In this document: positions 44,833 to 55,200 of the stretch, in pieces
How positions within the stretch are numbered: the first letter of the stretch is position 1
Layout: each line of letters begins with the position of its first letter
NCBI RefSeq assembly: GCF_006149005.1
Contig: NZ_VBSL01000005.1
Location: 579,546 to 643,545 of the forward strand
DNA: 64,000 nucleotides
Source of the DNA: Larkinella sp. C7
GTDB lineage: Bacteria; Bacteroidota; Bacteroidia; Cytophagales; Spirosomataceae
Direction: 5' to 3'
Position numbers and translations under genes: made by a program
The notes under the pieces: generated by a model
The model's database searches: none
Seen by the model: only the letters and a program-made list of their open reading frames with translations
Told to the model about the DNA's origin: nothing

Positions 44833-46052
44833 AAAATCAATCGTTCGGCATTCGTCAGCAGAATGGTGTTGAAATTCCCCCAAAAGCGGTCGTCCAACTT
44901 TCCGGTCTGCTTCGGCAGGTTTTCGGTGGTTGTCAGCACCTCCGTTTCCTGAACGGTCTGCCCGTTGGATCTGGCGTATTCACCAGTGCCAAAATGCAGG
45001 GCAATGACCGCCATCATCGGCGAATTCGTGGCTACCGAAAACTGCGTTTCCAGCACCAGCCGCGCGTCCTGCAAAAACCATTTGCCGTTCAACTGTCGAT
45101 ACTGGCTGTGGCTATAAATCCGCTTTACGTCCTTCTTCGACCGACCGGTCAGGTTCTCAAAAACCGCTTTCAGGTTGGTCTTCAACACCTCTCCCGCGGC
45201 TTCGGGCGTAAATTCATACGCAATCCGGACAATGGCCCGGCTGGCGGTATCGATCAACACTTCGCCTTTCCGGGCTGCCCGAACCCGCCGACCCACCACC
45301 GGCGCAAAGACCAGCCGGTAAGCCGGGCGGTTGTCGCAGCCGGTCAGAACCGAATCCAGCCGGAATTCGTAATCGTTCAGGTTGTCGCCGTCCCAATACT
45401 CCGGTGGCCCCAGCTCCATGCTGCGCGTCACAATAGCGGCTCCGTTCGGAAACGCGTATCCTTCCAACGCTTTCGGCAGCGAATTCCGTACAGCCTGCCG
45501 CCCTTTCACCAGTTTTACTTTTTCCGGCAATTCGGTTTGCACGCTGGGCAGCTTTTCCACTTTCAGAATGGCTTCCCGTACGTTCCAGCAAGCGGTATCG
45601 GTCGATAGCATCTCGCGGTAAAAACCGGTCAACACAGTTGGTGTCGCCTGAAAATTGGTACGGATGGCTTTCAGGGCCGAAAAAACCAGCAACCGCCCGT
45701 CGGTTTGCTTCCGGAACGAAACCGCCAGTGGGGGGCTGACCACGGGTTCCAGCCTAATGACAACGGAATCGACCGGTTTCAGGTTTCGGAGGGGCAGAAC
45801 GGTATTCTGATAGCCTGCCGCCGAAATGACGCCATCCTTCTGCGAATCGATTTTAGGGTAGTTCAGCAAAAACCGCCCTTCCCGATTCGCCAGCGTCCCC
45901 CAGGCTTTGCCACTGACGCCGACGTAGGCAAATTCGACCGGCTTTCCCGTCGCTTGGTCCACAACCTGGCCTTTCATCTGCTGATAGCCCTGGCCGAATG
46001 AGCCTTGTATCCCCGCCAACAGGAAGTAAAAAACGCCTAAAAACCGCTTCAT
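44787..46052 (-). CDS. Secreted protein with carboxypeptidase-regulatory-like domain
   Basis: The start at 46052 gives the signal peptide 'MKRFLGVFYFLLAGIQGSFG' and is preferred (421 residues). Residues about 22-105 form the CarboxypepD_reg-like beta domain ('MKGQVVDQATGKPVEFAYVG'). The remainder (about 110-410) is the large beta-rich body found in a Bacteroidota surface-protein family with no known activity. The last 15 residues are encoded by an inverted repeat and are probably not part of the ancestral protein. It is 49 bases upstream of recQ on the same strand, with the repeat between them. Confidence 0.82.
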   Translation of the reverse strand: MKRFLGVFYFLLAGIQGSFGQGYQQMKGQVVDQATGKPVEFAYVGVSGKAWGTLANREGRFLLNYPKIDSQKDGVISAAGYQNTVLPLRNLKPVDSVVIRLEPVVSPPLAVSFRKQTDGRLLVFSALKAIRTNFQATPTVLTGFYREMLSTDTACWNVREAILKVEKLPSVQTELPEKVKLVKGRQAVRNSLPKALEGYAFPNGAAIVTRSMELGPPEYWDGDNLNDYEFRLDSVLTGCDNRPAYRLVFAPVVGRRVRAARKGEVLIDTASRAIVRIAYEFTPEAAGEVLKTNLKAVFENLTGRSKKDVKRIYSHSQYRQLNGKWFLQDARLVLETQFSVATNSPMMAVIALHFGTGEYARSNGQTVQETEVLTTTENLPKQTGKLDDRFWGNFNTILLTNAERLILPPPPKGERARNHPE

Positions 46053-46306
46053 CCGGTGAAAATTAAAGAACACAAAACCGGGTTCAAGAGAGCCGGACAA
46101 ACCTGGTTCAGTTTTCAAAAATACAAAATCCGGCCCGTTTTTCCCCTAAAACTGGCCGTAAACATAAGGCAAGTTTTTGGTTGCCTGTACAAAAAATGAC
46201 AATAGTTTTTCCAAGTAACAATCTACTTTTTATCAGTTCCACCGGGCGATTCCACACACTGGAAACGGACCAGGGCGTGCGCCGTCTAAAAATGCCGGAT
46301 TATCCG

Positions 46307-46314
46307 TATGTTTG
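46307..46314 (+). promoter_or_regulatory. Possible -7 box before the S9 peptidase gene
   Basis: TATGTTTG fits the Bacteroidota -7 form TAnnTTTG and lies 27 bases before the peptidase ATG. No matching -33 TTTG at the right spacing was found, so the call is weak. Confidence 0.3.
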
Positions 46315-46341
46315 AAGCCGAAAGACTTCTTCTGATTTCCC

Positions 46342-48255
46342 ATGAAAAAAACAGGATGGCTGGGCGGCTTCTTGCTGCTCTCACTGGCCACGCAGGCGCA
46401 AAATCCGCTCACGCCCGAACAACTCTGGCAATGGGGCCGGGTGTCGGGGCTGGGCATTTCCAAAAACAAAAACGCGGTACTCTATTCCGTCAGTACCCCC
46501 AATGCGGAGGAAAACAAAAGTGCGCGCAAAACCTACACAATACCGCTAACCGGGGGGCCGGCGACCGAAATTTCGAACGCCGACAGCTTGCTGGTCAACA
46601 CCAAGATTTCGTCCGATGGCAAGTTTATCATCAGCAGCGAAGCCGTAAAACTGGAAGACATTGCCAGCACCGACAAATATCCCGATCTGAAAAAATCGAA
46701 TGCGTATGTCTACACCTCACTGAATTACCGCCACTGGGATACGTGGGAAGACGGCAAATACGATCACGTTTTCGTGGCTCCGCTGGTGAACGGAAAGCCG
46801 GGAGCAGGGAAAGACATTATGCCGGGCGAAAAGTTCGACTGTCCGCAAAAACCCTTCGGTGGCGACGAAGATTTTATCTGGAATCCCGACGGCAAACACA
46901 TCGTGTATGTGACCAAGAAGAAAACCGGTACGGCCTACGCGGTTAGCACCAACACCGACCTGTACGAATACGACATTACGACGGGAACGACCCGGAATCT
47001 GACCGAAGAAAACAAAGGCTACGACGTCAATCCCGACTACAATGCCAAAGGGCAACTGGCCTGGCTGCAAATGAAACGCGACGGGTACGAAGCCGACAAA
47101 CAGGATTTGATCGTCTGGAACGGCGTCACCAAAATGAACCTGACCGGACAACGGGACGACCTTCACGTTCAGGGGTTTAAGTGGAGCCAGGACGGTTCGT
47201 CGCTTTTCTTCACGGCGCCCATCGACGGCACGATTCAGTTGTTCAGGGTGACGTATCCGGGCCTCACGAAAATGATGCCGATCATTACGCAGCTTACCAA
47301 AGGCGATTTCGATGTCACCGGCATCGTCGGGCAATCGGCGAATACACTCGTCGTTTCCCGCACCGACATGAACCACCCCACCGAACTGTTCACGGTCGAT
47401 CTGGCCAACGGCGCCATGACGCAGCTCACCCACGTGAACGATGCCGTGCTGAAAACCACCGGAATCTGCAAAACCGAACGCCGTTTTGTGACGACAACCG
47501 ACAACAAAAAGATGCTGGTGTGGGTCATTTATCCGCCCGGTTTCGACGCGTCCAAAAAATACCCCACCTTGTTGTACTGCCAGGGTGGTCCGCAGTCGGC
47601 GCTAACCCAGATGTATTCGTACCGCTGGAATTTCCAGTTGATGGCGTCGCAGGGTTACATCGTGGTGGCACCGAACCGCCGGGGGATGCCGGGCCACGGC
47701 ACCCAGTGGAACGAGCAGGTGAGCAAAGACTGGGGCGGGCAGGTGATCCGGGATTATCTGAGCGCCATCGATGCCGTTTCCAAAGAACCGTATGTGGACA
47801 AAAACCGTCTGGGCTGCGTCGGTCCGAGTTTTGGCGGTTATTCAGTTTTTGCACTGGCGGGGGTTCACAACAAGCGGTTTAAATCCTTCATTTCGCACGA
47901 CGGCGTCTTTGATTTCAAGAGCATGTACGGCACCACCGAAGAGCTGTTTTTTGTCAACTGGGACTTTGGCGGATCGTATTGGGACAAAAAGAACGCAGCA
48001 GCCCAGCGGACTTACAGCCAGTCGCCAAGCAACTTCGTAGACCGCTGGGACACGCCGATTTTCATCATTCAGGGGGGCCGCGACTACCGTGTTCCGATCG
48101 AGCAGGGTTTGCAGGCCTTCCAGGCCGCCCAATTGCGGGGCATCAAGAGCAAATTGCTCTATCTGCCCGACGAAAACCACTGGGTGCTAAGTGCGCAGAA
48201 CGCACTGGTGTGGCAGCGGGAGTTTTTTTCGTGGCTGCAGGAGACGTTGAAGTAA
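46342..48255 (+). CDS. S9 family serine peptidase (prolyl oligopeptidase fold)
   Basis: A 637-residue exported peptidase with a signal peptide (about 1-19), an N-terminal beta-propeller (about 30-390) and an alpha/beta-hydrolase domain. The catalytic triad is Ser496 in 'GPSFGGYS', Asp581 in 'GGRDYRVP' and His613 in 'DENHWVL'. This is the S9C/dipeptidyl-peptidase-IV-like layout, which cuts short peptides in the periplasm for nutrition. The gene stands alone; it converges on the di-heme peroxidase gene, whose stop is only 6 bases away. Confidence 0.93.
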   Translation: MKKTGWLGGFLLLSLATQAQNPLTPEQLWQWGRVSGLGISKNKNAVLYSVSTPNAEENKSARKTYTIPLTGGPATEISNADSLLVNTKISSDGKFIISSEAVKLEDIASTDKYPDLKKSNAYVYTSLNYRHWDTWEDGKYDHVFVAPLVNGKPGAGKDIMPGEKFDCPQKPFGGDEDFIWNPDGKHIVYVTKKKTGTAYAVSTNTDLYEYDITTGTTRNLTEENKGYDVNPDYNAKGQLAWLQMKRDGYEADKQDLIVWNGVTKMNLTGQRDDLHVQGFKWSQDGSSLFFTAPIDGTIQLFRVTYPGLTKMMPIITQLTKGDFDVTGIVGQSANTLVVSRTDMNHPTELFTVDLANGAMTQLTHVNDAVLKTTGICKTERRFVTTTDNKKMLVWVIYPPGFDASKKYPTLLYCQGGPQSALTQMYSYRWNFQLMASQGYIVVAPNRRGMPGHGTQWNEQVSKDWGGQVIRDYLSAIDAVSKEPYVDKNRLGCVGPSFGGYSVFALAGVHNKRFKSFISHDGVFDFKSMYGTTEELFFVNWDFGGSYWDKKNAAAQRTYSQSPSNFVDRWDTPIFIIQGGRDYRVPIEQGLQAFQAAQLRGIKSKLLYLPDENHWVLSAQNALVWQREFFSWLQETLK

Positions 48256-48261
48256 ACCCGT

Positions 48262-49461
48262 TCAGTCCACATTGCCTTTGACTTTCAGACCGCTGGGGAC
48301 GCGGGTCGGCACGGTTTTGTCGAAGGTGTCGTCATTGAGCGTGTTCAGGAATTCAACGATGCCGGAAATGTCGCGGAAATTCACGTTCATCTGCGTGGCC
48401 AACGGGTCCATCTGGCGGGCCGAAACGTGCGGATTGGGGAGTTTGCCGCCCGAAATGTCTTCGTAAAACTGCAGGACGTGTTCCAGCGTGACGAATTTCC
48501 CGCTGTGCATATAGGGAGCCGTGTAGCGAAGATTGCGCAGGGTCGGCGTCCGAAAAGCGTAGTCATTGTTAATACCGGCATCCGATTCTTTCCGGTTTTG
48601 CGTGTCGGGAACGCCCAGGGTGTGCAGTTTAAAGTCGGACAGCATGGGGCCGTTGTGGCATTTGGCACAGCCGGTTCTCAGAAACAGATTCAGCCCCTCT
48701 TTTTCACTCAGTGACAGTGCGTTGCTGTCGCCCCGCATATACTGATCGAAGCGGGCGTTGTTGGCCACCAGCGTTCGTTCGTAGGCAGCAATTGCTTTCG
48801 CCATGTTTTTGGCGTGAACCGGGTTTGTTTCACCCGAAAATGCTTCGGAAAACAGTGTCTGGTATTCGGGAATTTTTCGAATTCGGTCGATAATTTCGTC
48901 GAGAACCGCTTCTTCCGCGAACGAATGGCCGCGCATTTCTTCCAGCGTTGTGATGGGCAGTAAGGCCTGTTCTTCCAGACTTTTGGCGCGCATATCCCAG
49001 AACATAGGAGCCAGCCGGGGATCATACTCCCCGTGGTTTTGGATGCCGTTAAAAGCCGTATTCAGAACGGACTGAGAGTTTCGTTTGACGAATGGAATGG
49101 TGTTCGGAAGCCGGAACTGCCGTTTGCTGTCGCTGCCGGTTCCGTTGACGCCAATGGAGGTTTCCAGAAATTCAGCGTAGTTAAATTCCGGCTGGTGGCA
49201 GGTAGCGCAGGCGACATCCCGGTTGCCGGACAAAATCGGGTCATAAAACAGAAACCGCCCCAACTCAACTTTTTTTGCATTCGTGGGGTTGTCCGGTGGA
49301 TCGATCACCGATTTCGGCAAAGCCCCCAAAACGGCGATTGATTCCGAGATTCTCTTTTCCCGCTTCTGCTCCGCGTCCTGATTTCGGCCACAGGAGGCCA
49401 TAACAAAAAGCAGGATACTCAGCATCGGCAAGGAAAATCCATTGGAAAAAGAGCACTTCAT
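48262..49461 (-). CDS. Di-heme cytochrome c peroxidase-like lipoprotein
   Basis: The start at 49461 gives a lipoprotein leader with Cys in 'LFVMASCGRNQ' (399 residues); 49494 is the longest frame. Two c-type heme sites, CATCH (about residue 85) and CAKCH (about 265), belong to the MauG/CCP family. 'FYDPILSGNRDVACATC' and 'RTPTLRNLRYTAPYMHSGKF' are typical segments. Such enzymes reduce hydrogen peroxide or oxidise a partner in the periplasm. It is convergent with the S9 peptidase gene and has no obvious operon partner. Confidence 0.92.
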   Translation of the reverse strand: MKCSFSNGFSLPMLSILLFVMASCGRNQDAEQKREKRISESIAVLGALPKSVIDPPDNPTNAKKVELGRFLFYDPILSGNRDVACATCHQPEFNYAEFLETSIGVNGTGSDSKRQFRLPNTIPFVKRNSQSVLNTAFNGIQNHGEYDPRLAPMFWDMRAKSLEEQALLPITTLEEMRGHSFAEEAVLDEIIDRIRKIPEYQTLFSEAFSGETNPVHAKNMAKAIAAYERTLVANNARFDQYMRGDSNALSLSEKEGLNLFLRTGCAKCHNGPMLSDFKLHTLGVPDTQNRKESDAGINNDYAFRTPTLRNLRYTAPYMHSGKFVTLEHVLQFYEDISGGKLPNPHVSARQMDPLATQMNVNFRDISGIVEFLNTLNDDTFDKTVPTRVPSGLKVKGNVD

Positions 49462-49779
49462 GGGCCATCCATACGGGTATTCACTCCTGACCAAAGCCGC
49501 TGGCTCTCAGAATTTACTACTTCAATGGCCGATTTTTTCACCGCCCTTTCGCCTAATCCTGATCCAAGCTTTCGAGAAAAGACTAACGCAAGGCCGATTG
49601 ACGAAGAGGTACCGCCTGGAATGATGAAAATAATTAAACCGCTTACGTTCCTATTTTATAAAAATTTAAATCATATTTTATAAAATTCCAACCACTTTTT
49701 ATTATATATTTTATGCTTCAATTTTTAGTGGAAATATTTCATTATATTCCCTATATTTTTTTAGGTTAATGATATGTTT

Positions 49780-49808
49780 AAAGCTTAAACTTTCTGGGTT
49801 TAAGCTTT
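49780..49808 (+). terminator. Hairpin with following T run, no gene in front of it
   Basis: Arms 49780-49790 and 49798-49808 are perfect 11-base inverted repeats; ATTTTTT follows on the plus strand. No plus-strand gene ends here, so it may end an unseen small transcript or read-through RNA. Confidence 0.45.
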
Positions 49809-49868
49809 ATTTTTTACATATATATGTATTCATAGAATCCTGTTTTGTACAAATGTCTATTAAAAAGA

Positions 49869-49906
49869 AAAAAGGGCGAATCTCCCTGAGGTGATCCGCC
49901 CTTTTT
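49869..49906 (-). terminator. Terminator of the lipoprotein-susD-susC run
   Basis: Arms 49869-49878 and 49897-49906 are perfect 10-base inverted repeats with A/T-rich ends; on the minus strand a T run closes the hairpin. It starts 15 bases beyond the lipoprotein stop. Confidence 0.7.
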
Positions 49907-49921
49907 AAAAATACAAAACCG

Positions 49922-50488
49922 TTAATTTACCACATTCAATCGATACGCAAAGGGTGAACTATAAAAGGCTCCGCCGGTAATATTGACACCGGTATTGCTG
50001 GCCGTATACGATTTCCCATTCGTTAATTTCATCACGGCGGTTATGTCAAACCGATCACCGGCTGAGATGTCCGTTAAGGCCAGTTTTGTTGCGGCCAATG
50101 CTTCGGCTCCCGTTACGGAAATGGTGGCTCGCGGATACCCCGTTTTGGCATCTTTCGCAAAGGCCGAAGCGGCAATGGACTTCAGGGCGACTGCCGTTGT
50201 GGTTTTGGTTCCGTTGGCCGGAGTCGCGTCTACAAAGGCAATGGACAAATCGTAGGAAGCAAACAAAGCGCCCTGGTTCGGGGTGACCGCTTCCGCCACA
50301 ATCTCCATTTTCGTACCGCTCATATTGGCTTTGCTGGCACTAAACGTTGCATTGGTCACAGGATAGGGCGTCACCGTCCGGACATACCCGCCCTGCTCCA
50401 TGCTGGATTCATCAATCCGATCAATTATGTCTGTTTTACAGGCCATTGCGAACAATCCTAAAAACAGAAAGATCATCTGGTTTTTCAT
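49922..50488 (-). CDS. Small lipoprotein of the SusC/SusD locus
   Basis: A 188-residue protein with a lipoprotein leader (Cys17 in 'LFAMACKTD'). The mature chain is Ala/Thr/Val-rich and seems to form one beta-sandwich ('GDRFDITAVMKLTNGKSYTA'). No family is recognised. It lies 53 bases downstream of susD and ends at the terminator, so it is the last gene of that operon. In other loci of this type the third lipoprotein binds the same ligand at the cell surface; that role is inferred here. Confidence 0.75.
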   Translation of the reverse strand: MKNQMIFLFLGLFAMACKTDIIDRIDESSMEQGGYVRTVTPYPVTNATFSASKANMSGTKMEIVAEAVTPNQGALFASYDLSIAFVDATPANGTKTTTAVALKSIAASAFAKDAKTGYPRATISVTGAEALAATKLALTDISAGDRFDITAVMKLTNGKSYTASNTGVNITGGAFYSSPFAYRLNVVN

Positions 50489-50541
50489 CTAATTATGTTT
50501 TTAATAAATGATCAAAGTTCTTTCATAACCTCGAAACCGGG

Positions 50542-52188
50542 TTATTTCAGCATCCCGGCCGGGTTGTTGTCCCAGAAAACCGAGGTCGTTACATTGGCTT
50601 TCTGCACCGCTTTGGCATTCCGGGTGATGTAGGAAGCCGGGTAATAGTATGAGCGGGGAAAACCGCCCGGACTGGGGTCGAGCGCCGGTTGCTGGTTGGA
50701 TGGCTTGCCCGTTCGGCGATACAGGTTGTAGCTTTCGATGCCGTTTCCGTGCAAGGCCAGCCAGTATTCCGTTCCGATGATGTTCAGTTTCTGGGAATTA
50801 GTCGTGGCGGCATCGTAGTCGGCCAGGACTTTGGTGACGTACTTCGTCACTTCGGTAGCCCAGACCGTGCCACTTGCGGCTTCGAAGGTGGCGATTTTGC
50901 CGGCTTCGTTGGTGCCCAGCGCCAGGGTTCGCACATCCGCCATCGATTTTTCAATTGCCGATTTCAGCAGGTCTTTCGCCACGCCGGTTGTGCCTAAAGT
51001 CAGGGCTGACTCGGCCAGCATGAAGTCCACAAAAGACCGCATCATGATGGGATGAATGCCCGCTCCGCCCCCACCGGCACCCAGCGAAACCGGGACACCC
51101 GCATCGTTGTCGAAGGAACCACCCGCCGGATAAACACCCCAGGCCGTCCGCAACAACCCATCGGGTGGAATCCCTTCGTTGCTCAGGTGATCGCGGCCCC
51201 AGTAGCCCACCGTCGACGGCAGGCAGAACACATCCGAGTCTGAATAATGCGCGGGTTTTGAGTTGTTCACACACCGCAAGGCATTGACATCCGTCGGATT
51301 TTTGATCGTCTGGCGGTAGAAGTAATACCGAATGCGCGGGTCCGGAAAACCTTTGGATGAATACAGCGTTCCCATGTACGAATTCGACTGGTAATCACCG
51401 CCCCCGGTCGACGAATACTGCCCTCCGTAGCGGGGATGGCGGGTATCCGGATTGGTCAGGTTGGTACCGAATTTGAAGGCAAAGTTCTGCGTCGCCGTCG
51501 AAATCAGTTTCCCCCCGGCAATCAGCGAATTGATGGCGGTGGTTGAACCCGCAGCGTCGGTCAACCGCATATTGAGGTAGACTTTCAATTTCAGCGTGTT
51601 GGCAAACCGCGTCCAGCTATCGGCATTCCCGGCATACAACAAGTCGTTGGTAGCTCCGGCTTTGGAGGTAGCGGCAAAGTTCTTGATGGCTTCGTCCAGT
51701 TCCGTCAGCGCCGATTTGTAGATCGTAGCGCCCGCATCGACACCCGGGTTAAAGTTGGTCGGGTCGATCGCTTCCGTGTACGGGACATCCCCAAACGCAT
51801 CCACCAGATTGATCAGAACGGAGGCCCGCAACGTCCGGGCAATACCGGCATGAACGAACAATTCCGCCTTTTCGGCCAGGGGAATGAGGGTTTTCACGTC
51901 CGTCAGAATGGCCGCGTAGGCCGTAGTCCAGGCACCGTCGAAGTTGCCCGGCGAAACCGCATTGTCATAAATGGCCGAACCCTGGTTGAGCATCCGGGTC
52001 AGTCGCATACCCGGATCACTCAGCGAGTTAAAGTGACCGGCGTAGCTCAGCTCGATTTGATTGAGCAGGTAGTTGATGTCGGTATTACTGGTCGTTACCG
52101 CATTCGGATTATCCAATAAATCCAGCTTGCAGGAATTCAGTACGACCAGACACAAAACCAACAAGGTTGTGCTTATTTTCTTGATCAT
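50542..52188 (-). CDS. SusD/RagB family nutrient-binding lipoprotein
   Basis: A 548-residue surface lipoprotein (Cys20 in 'VVLNSCKLDLLDNP'). The SusD_2-type features are present: the N-terminal 'NTDINYLLNQIELSYAGHF', tetratricopeptide-like helices around 'LVDAFGDVPYTEAI', and the long C-terminal part with 'YWLALHGNGIESYNLYRRTG'. SusD proteins form a lid over the SusC channel and bind a glycan or peptide before transport. No glycoside hydrolase or peptidase gene is in the same operon, so the ligand cannot be named. It is 78 bases downstream of susC. Confidence 0.93.
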   Translation of the reverse strand: MIKKISTTLLVLCLVVLNSCKLDLLDNPNAVTTSNTDINYLLNQIELSYAGHFNSLSDPGMRLTRMLNQGSAIYDNAVSPGNFDGAWTTAYAAILTDVKTLIPLAEKAELFVHAGIARTLRASVLINLVDAFGDVPYTEAIDPTNFNPGVDAGATIYKSALTELDEAIKNFAATSKAGATNDLLYAGNADSWTRFANTLKLKVYLNMRLTDAAGSTTAINSLIAGGKLISTATQNFAFKFGTNLTNPDTRHPRYGGQYSSTGGGDYQSNSYMGTLYSSKGFPDPRIRYYFYRQTIKNPTDVNALRCVNNSKPAHYSDSDVFCLPSTVGYWGRDHLSNEGIPPDGLLRTAWGVYPAGGSFDNDAGVPVSLGAGGGGAGIHPIMMRSFVDFMLAESALTLGTTGVAKDLLKSAIEKSMADVRTLALGTNEAGKIATFEAASGTVWATEVTKYVTKVLADYDAATTNSQKLNIIGTEYWLALHGNGIESYNLYRRTGKPSNQQPALDPSPGGFPRSYYYPASYITRNAKAVQKANVTTSVFWDNNPAGMLK

Positions 52189-52266
52189 CGGTTGATTGAT
52201 TTATTTTTTGAATGAATGATGAAGCACTTAACGTGCGTCATTCAGCGTCTTTAGCCGGTTTTTGGA

Positions 52267-55200
52267 TTAGAAAGTCAGCCGCAACGTTCCGCCAAGCCGT
52301 TTGGAACTCGGCCCCGTCAGAAACTCGAAGCCCATGCCATTGCCGACCCCCAGACCCAGGTTATCGGTATCGAAGTTGAGCCCCTTCGGAATGTGGATCG
52401 CTCTGTACCAGAGGTTATTACCCGTCAACGAAACGGAAATGCCTTTGAAAAAGGTCTTGCCCAGCAGTTTCTTGGGTAACTGGTACGACAGCGATACTTC
52501 CTGCAAACGGATGGTAGAACCGTCGTAAATCCGGCCTTCATCCCCGAAGAAATAGTAGTTGTTAAAATAGAAATCCGAAGCCGTGATCTGAATGTCGTTC
52601 GGGGTTCCATCGGCCAGTTTGACGCCGGGAATCACGAGCGTTTGCGCCCGGTCGAACCCGGTTTCCAGACCAATGTCGGTGGTCATGCCCCGACCCAGCA
52701 AGGCACCCGCCGTGGAGGCATACATGGCTCCGCCGTGCCGGTACGACATCATCACGTTGAGCGATAAGCCTTTGAAACTAAATTCGTTGATGAGGCTGCT
52801 CGTAAACGCCGGGTTGGGATCGCCCAGGACAATCGGCGAGGTGGTCGCCAGCAAATACCCACCGGCATCGATCAGATACTGCCCCTGCCCGTTCCGACGG
52901 AAACCGGTGCCTTTGATAACGTTAAAGGGCTGACCCACAACGGCATAATTACCCAGCGTTCCGCCAAAACCGGCCACCTGAACTTCCTGTAACGTACCAC
53001 CCAGGTCGAGTACTTTAGGCCGGTTGCGTGAGAAGACGCCCGTTACGCCCCAGGAGAAATCGCCCACTTTGACGGGCGTTGCCGACAGGCTGATTTCGAT
53101 GCCTTCGTTCCGGATTTTCCCGATGTTGATCGTCGTGGCGGTATAGCCCGTCGATGCATCCAGGGGTGTACTGGTGATCAAATTCCGGGTGTTGCGCTGA
53201 TACGCCGTGACGTCAAAGTTGAGGGCGTTGTTGAAAAGCCGCCCTTCGATGCCCAGCTCCACTTCGGTGTGCAACTCGGGTTTCAGGTTGGCGTTGCCGA
53301 GTCCGTTGTCGACCGAGTGGGTTTGTACCGTTGCCCCGGACGAGGTCAGCCACGCTCTGGCGTTCTGATTCAGCACGTTGCGGGTGCTGTAGGGATTGGG
53401 GAAACCGGCGGAAGTTCCAACACCCGCCCGAACCTTCAGGAAGTTGATCAGGTTGCTGGACTGCAAGCCTTTAAAAGCCGATGTCGGCACGAACGAGACA
53501 CTGGCGGAGGGATAAAAAATCCGGCGGTTCGGTGTTTCCACGGTCGAGGTCCAGTCGTTCCGGCCGGCCAGGTTCAGAAACAAAAAGTCGTTGATGTCGG
53601 CGGTTATCTCACCAAAGATCCCAATCCGGGTTTGTTCGGTCATGCCATCCGCGGCAACGTTGTCGATGAAGTTGTTGTGTCGGAACAGATTCCGGGCCAA
53701 CTGATTCTGGCTCGTCACGAAAAGGCCGTTCGTGACGTCATTCCGCATGTTACCGCCAATCCGTCCCGACAAAACGACCCCGTCGTTGATCGATTTGTTG
53801 TAGGACAAGATCATGCTGTTATCCCAGATCGTATTCTGGATATCATACGTATTATAAAAACCGTTTACAAAATCAACGCCCCCCTTGTTGAACTTGTATT
53901 CCTGCTTTTCAGTGTAGGTATCCAACCCGACTTTGTAGACAAGGATCAGGTCTTTCGCAATATCATAGTTAATAGAGGTGGTAGCAAAAAGCCGGTTCAC
54001 AACGCCGGTTGTCTTGTAGTTTTTTAAAATCCAACGGGGGTTGGGAATGTCATTGCCACTCCGAAAATAAACGGAACTGGCATCGACCGGATTCTCATAA
54101 GGCCAGCCCATCAAGTCCACCTGACGCGGTGTATACATCACGTTGGCCAGTACCGACGGATATCCACCCAGCGAGTTGTTTCCGGTTCCGGCGTTCAGGG
54201 GGGGCGAATACTGATCGGTGCGGGCAAAGTTGAACGACGAAATGATGTTCACTTTTTTGCTCAACTGCGCATTCAGGCCTAACCCCAGGTTGAGTTTGGT
54301 CAGCCCGTTTTCCGGGATGTAACCTTCTTCCTTGTTGTAACCGGCCGAGAGGTTGAAGCTCACTTTTTCGCCCCCGCCCGACACATTCAGGGACGTGTTG
54401 GATATTTTGCCGGTGCGGAAAAAGTCCTTCACGTTGTTCGGATAGACCTGCATGGCATACGGGCTCACCGACGCAACATACGGAGCCAGAGCCGCCCGCG
54501 TGGCCGCCACACTCAGAAAAGCGTAGGGGTGCTGGGTCAGGGCCGTGTTGGTGTTCTGCGATGGATAAATGGCGGCTTCGGCCAGGGTGGGTCCCCAGTT
54601 GCTGAAGAAGTAGCCCAGGTTCTGCTGAAAACCGCCGACGTAACTATTCTGATAATCGGGAAGGTGAGCGGTATTGGTAAAGAACGACTGCGTCAGGCTC
54701 ACTTCGGTTGCCCGCGCTTTTCTGCTGCCGTTTTTGGTCGTTACCAGAATCACCCCGTTTCGCCCCTGATCGCCGTAGGTAACGGTGGCTGCCAGCCCTT
54801 TCAACACGCTGATGTTTTCGATGTTGTTCGGGTCCAGATCCAGAAACCGGCTGGAAGCCGACTGACCGCCCCCCGTAAAACCGCCCCGGGAGTTGGTGCT
54901 GGAGTTGAACGGAATGCCGTCGACCACAAACAGTGGCTGGGTGGAACCCGTAATGGACGAATAGCCCCGGATCGTGATGTTGGTGCCGGTTCCAGACACG
55001 CCCGAGGTGGCGGTGATGTTGACGCCCGGAATTTTGCCCTGTAACACCCGCCCGACATCGGCCTGCGGACGGTCGGAAATCTGTTTGCTTTCTACCGTGG
55101 TGACCGCGTAGCCCAGTGCTTTTTTCTCCCGGACAATGCCCTGGGCCGTTACAACAATTTCCTGCAACTGCCGGGCGTCCGATACCAGGACTACATCGAC

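Larger units (their letters stand above)
49462..49921. other. AT-rich gene-free stretch between peroxidase and lipoprotein genes
   Basis: No coding sequence is visible. The right half (from about 49630) is very AT-rich. It holds a hairpin at 49780-49808 and the terminator of the lipoprotein gene at 49869-49906. The left end should carry the peroxidase promoter. Confidence 0.5.
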
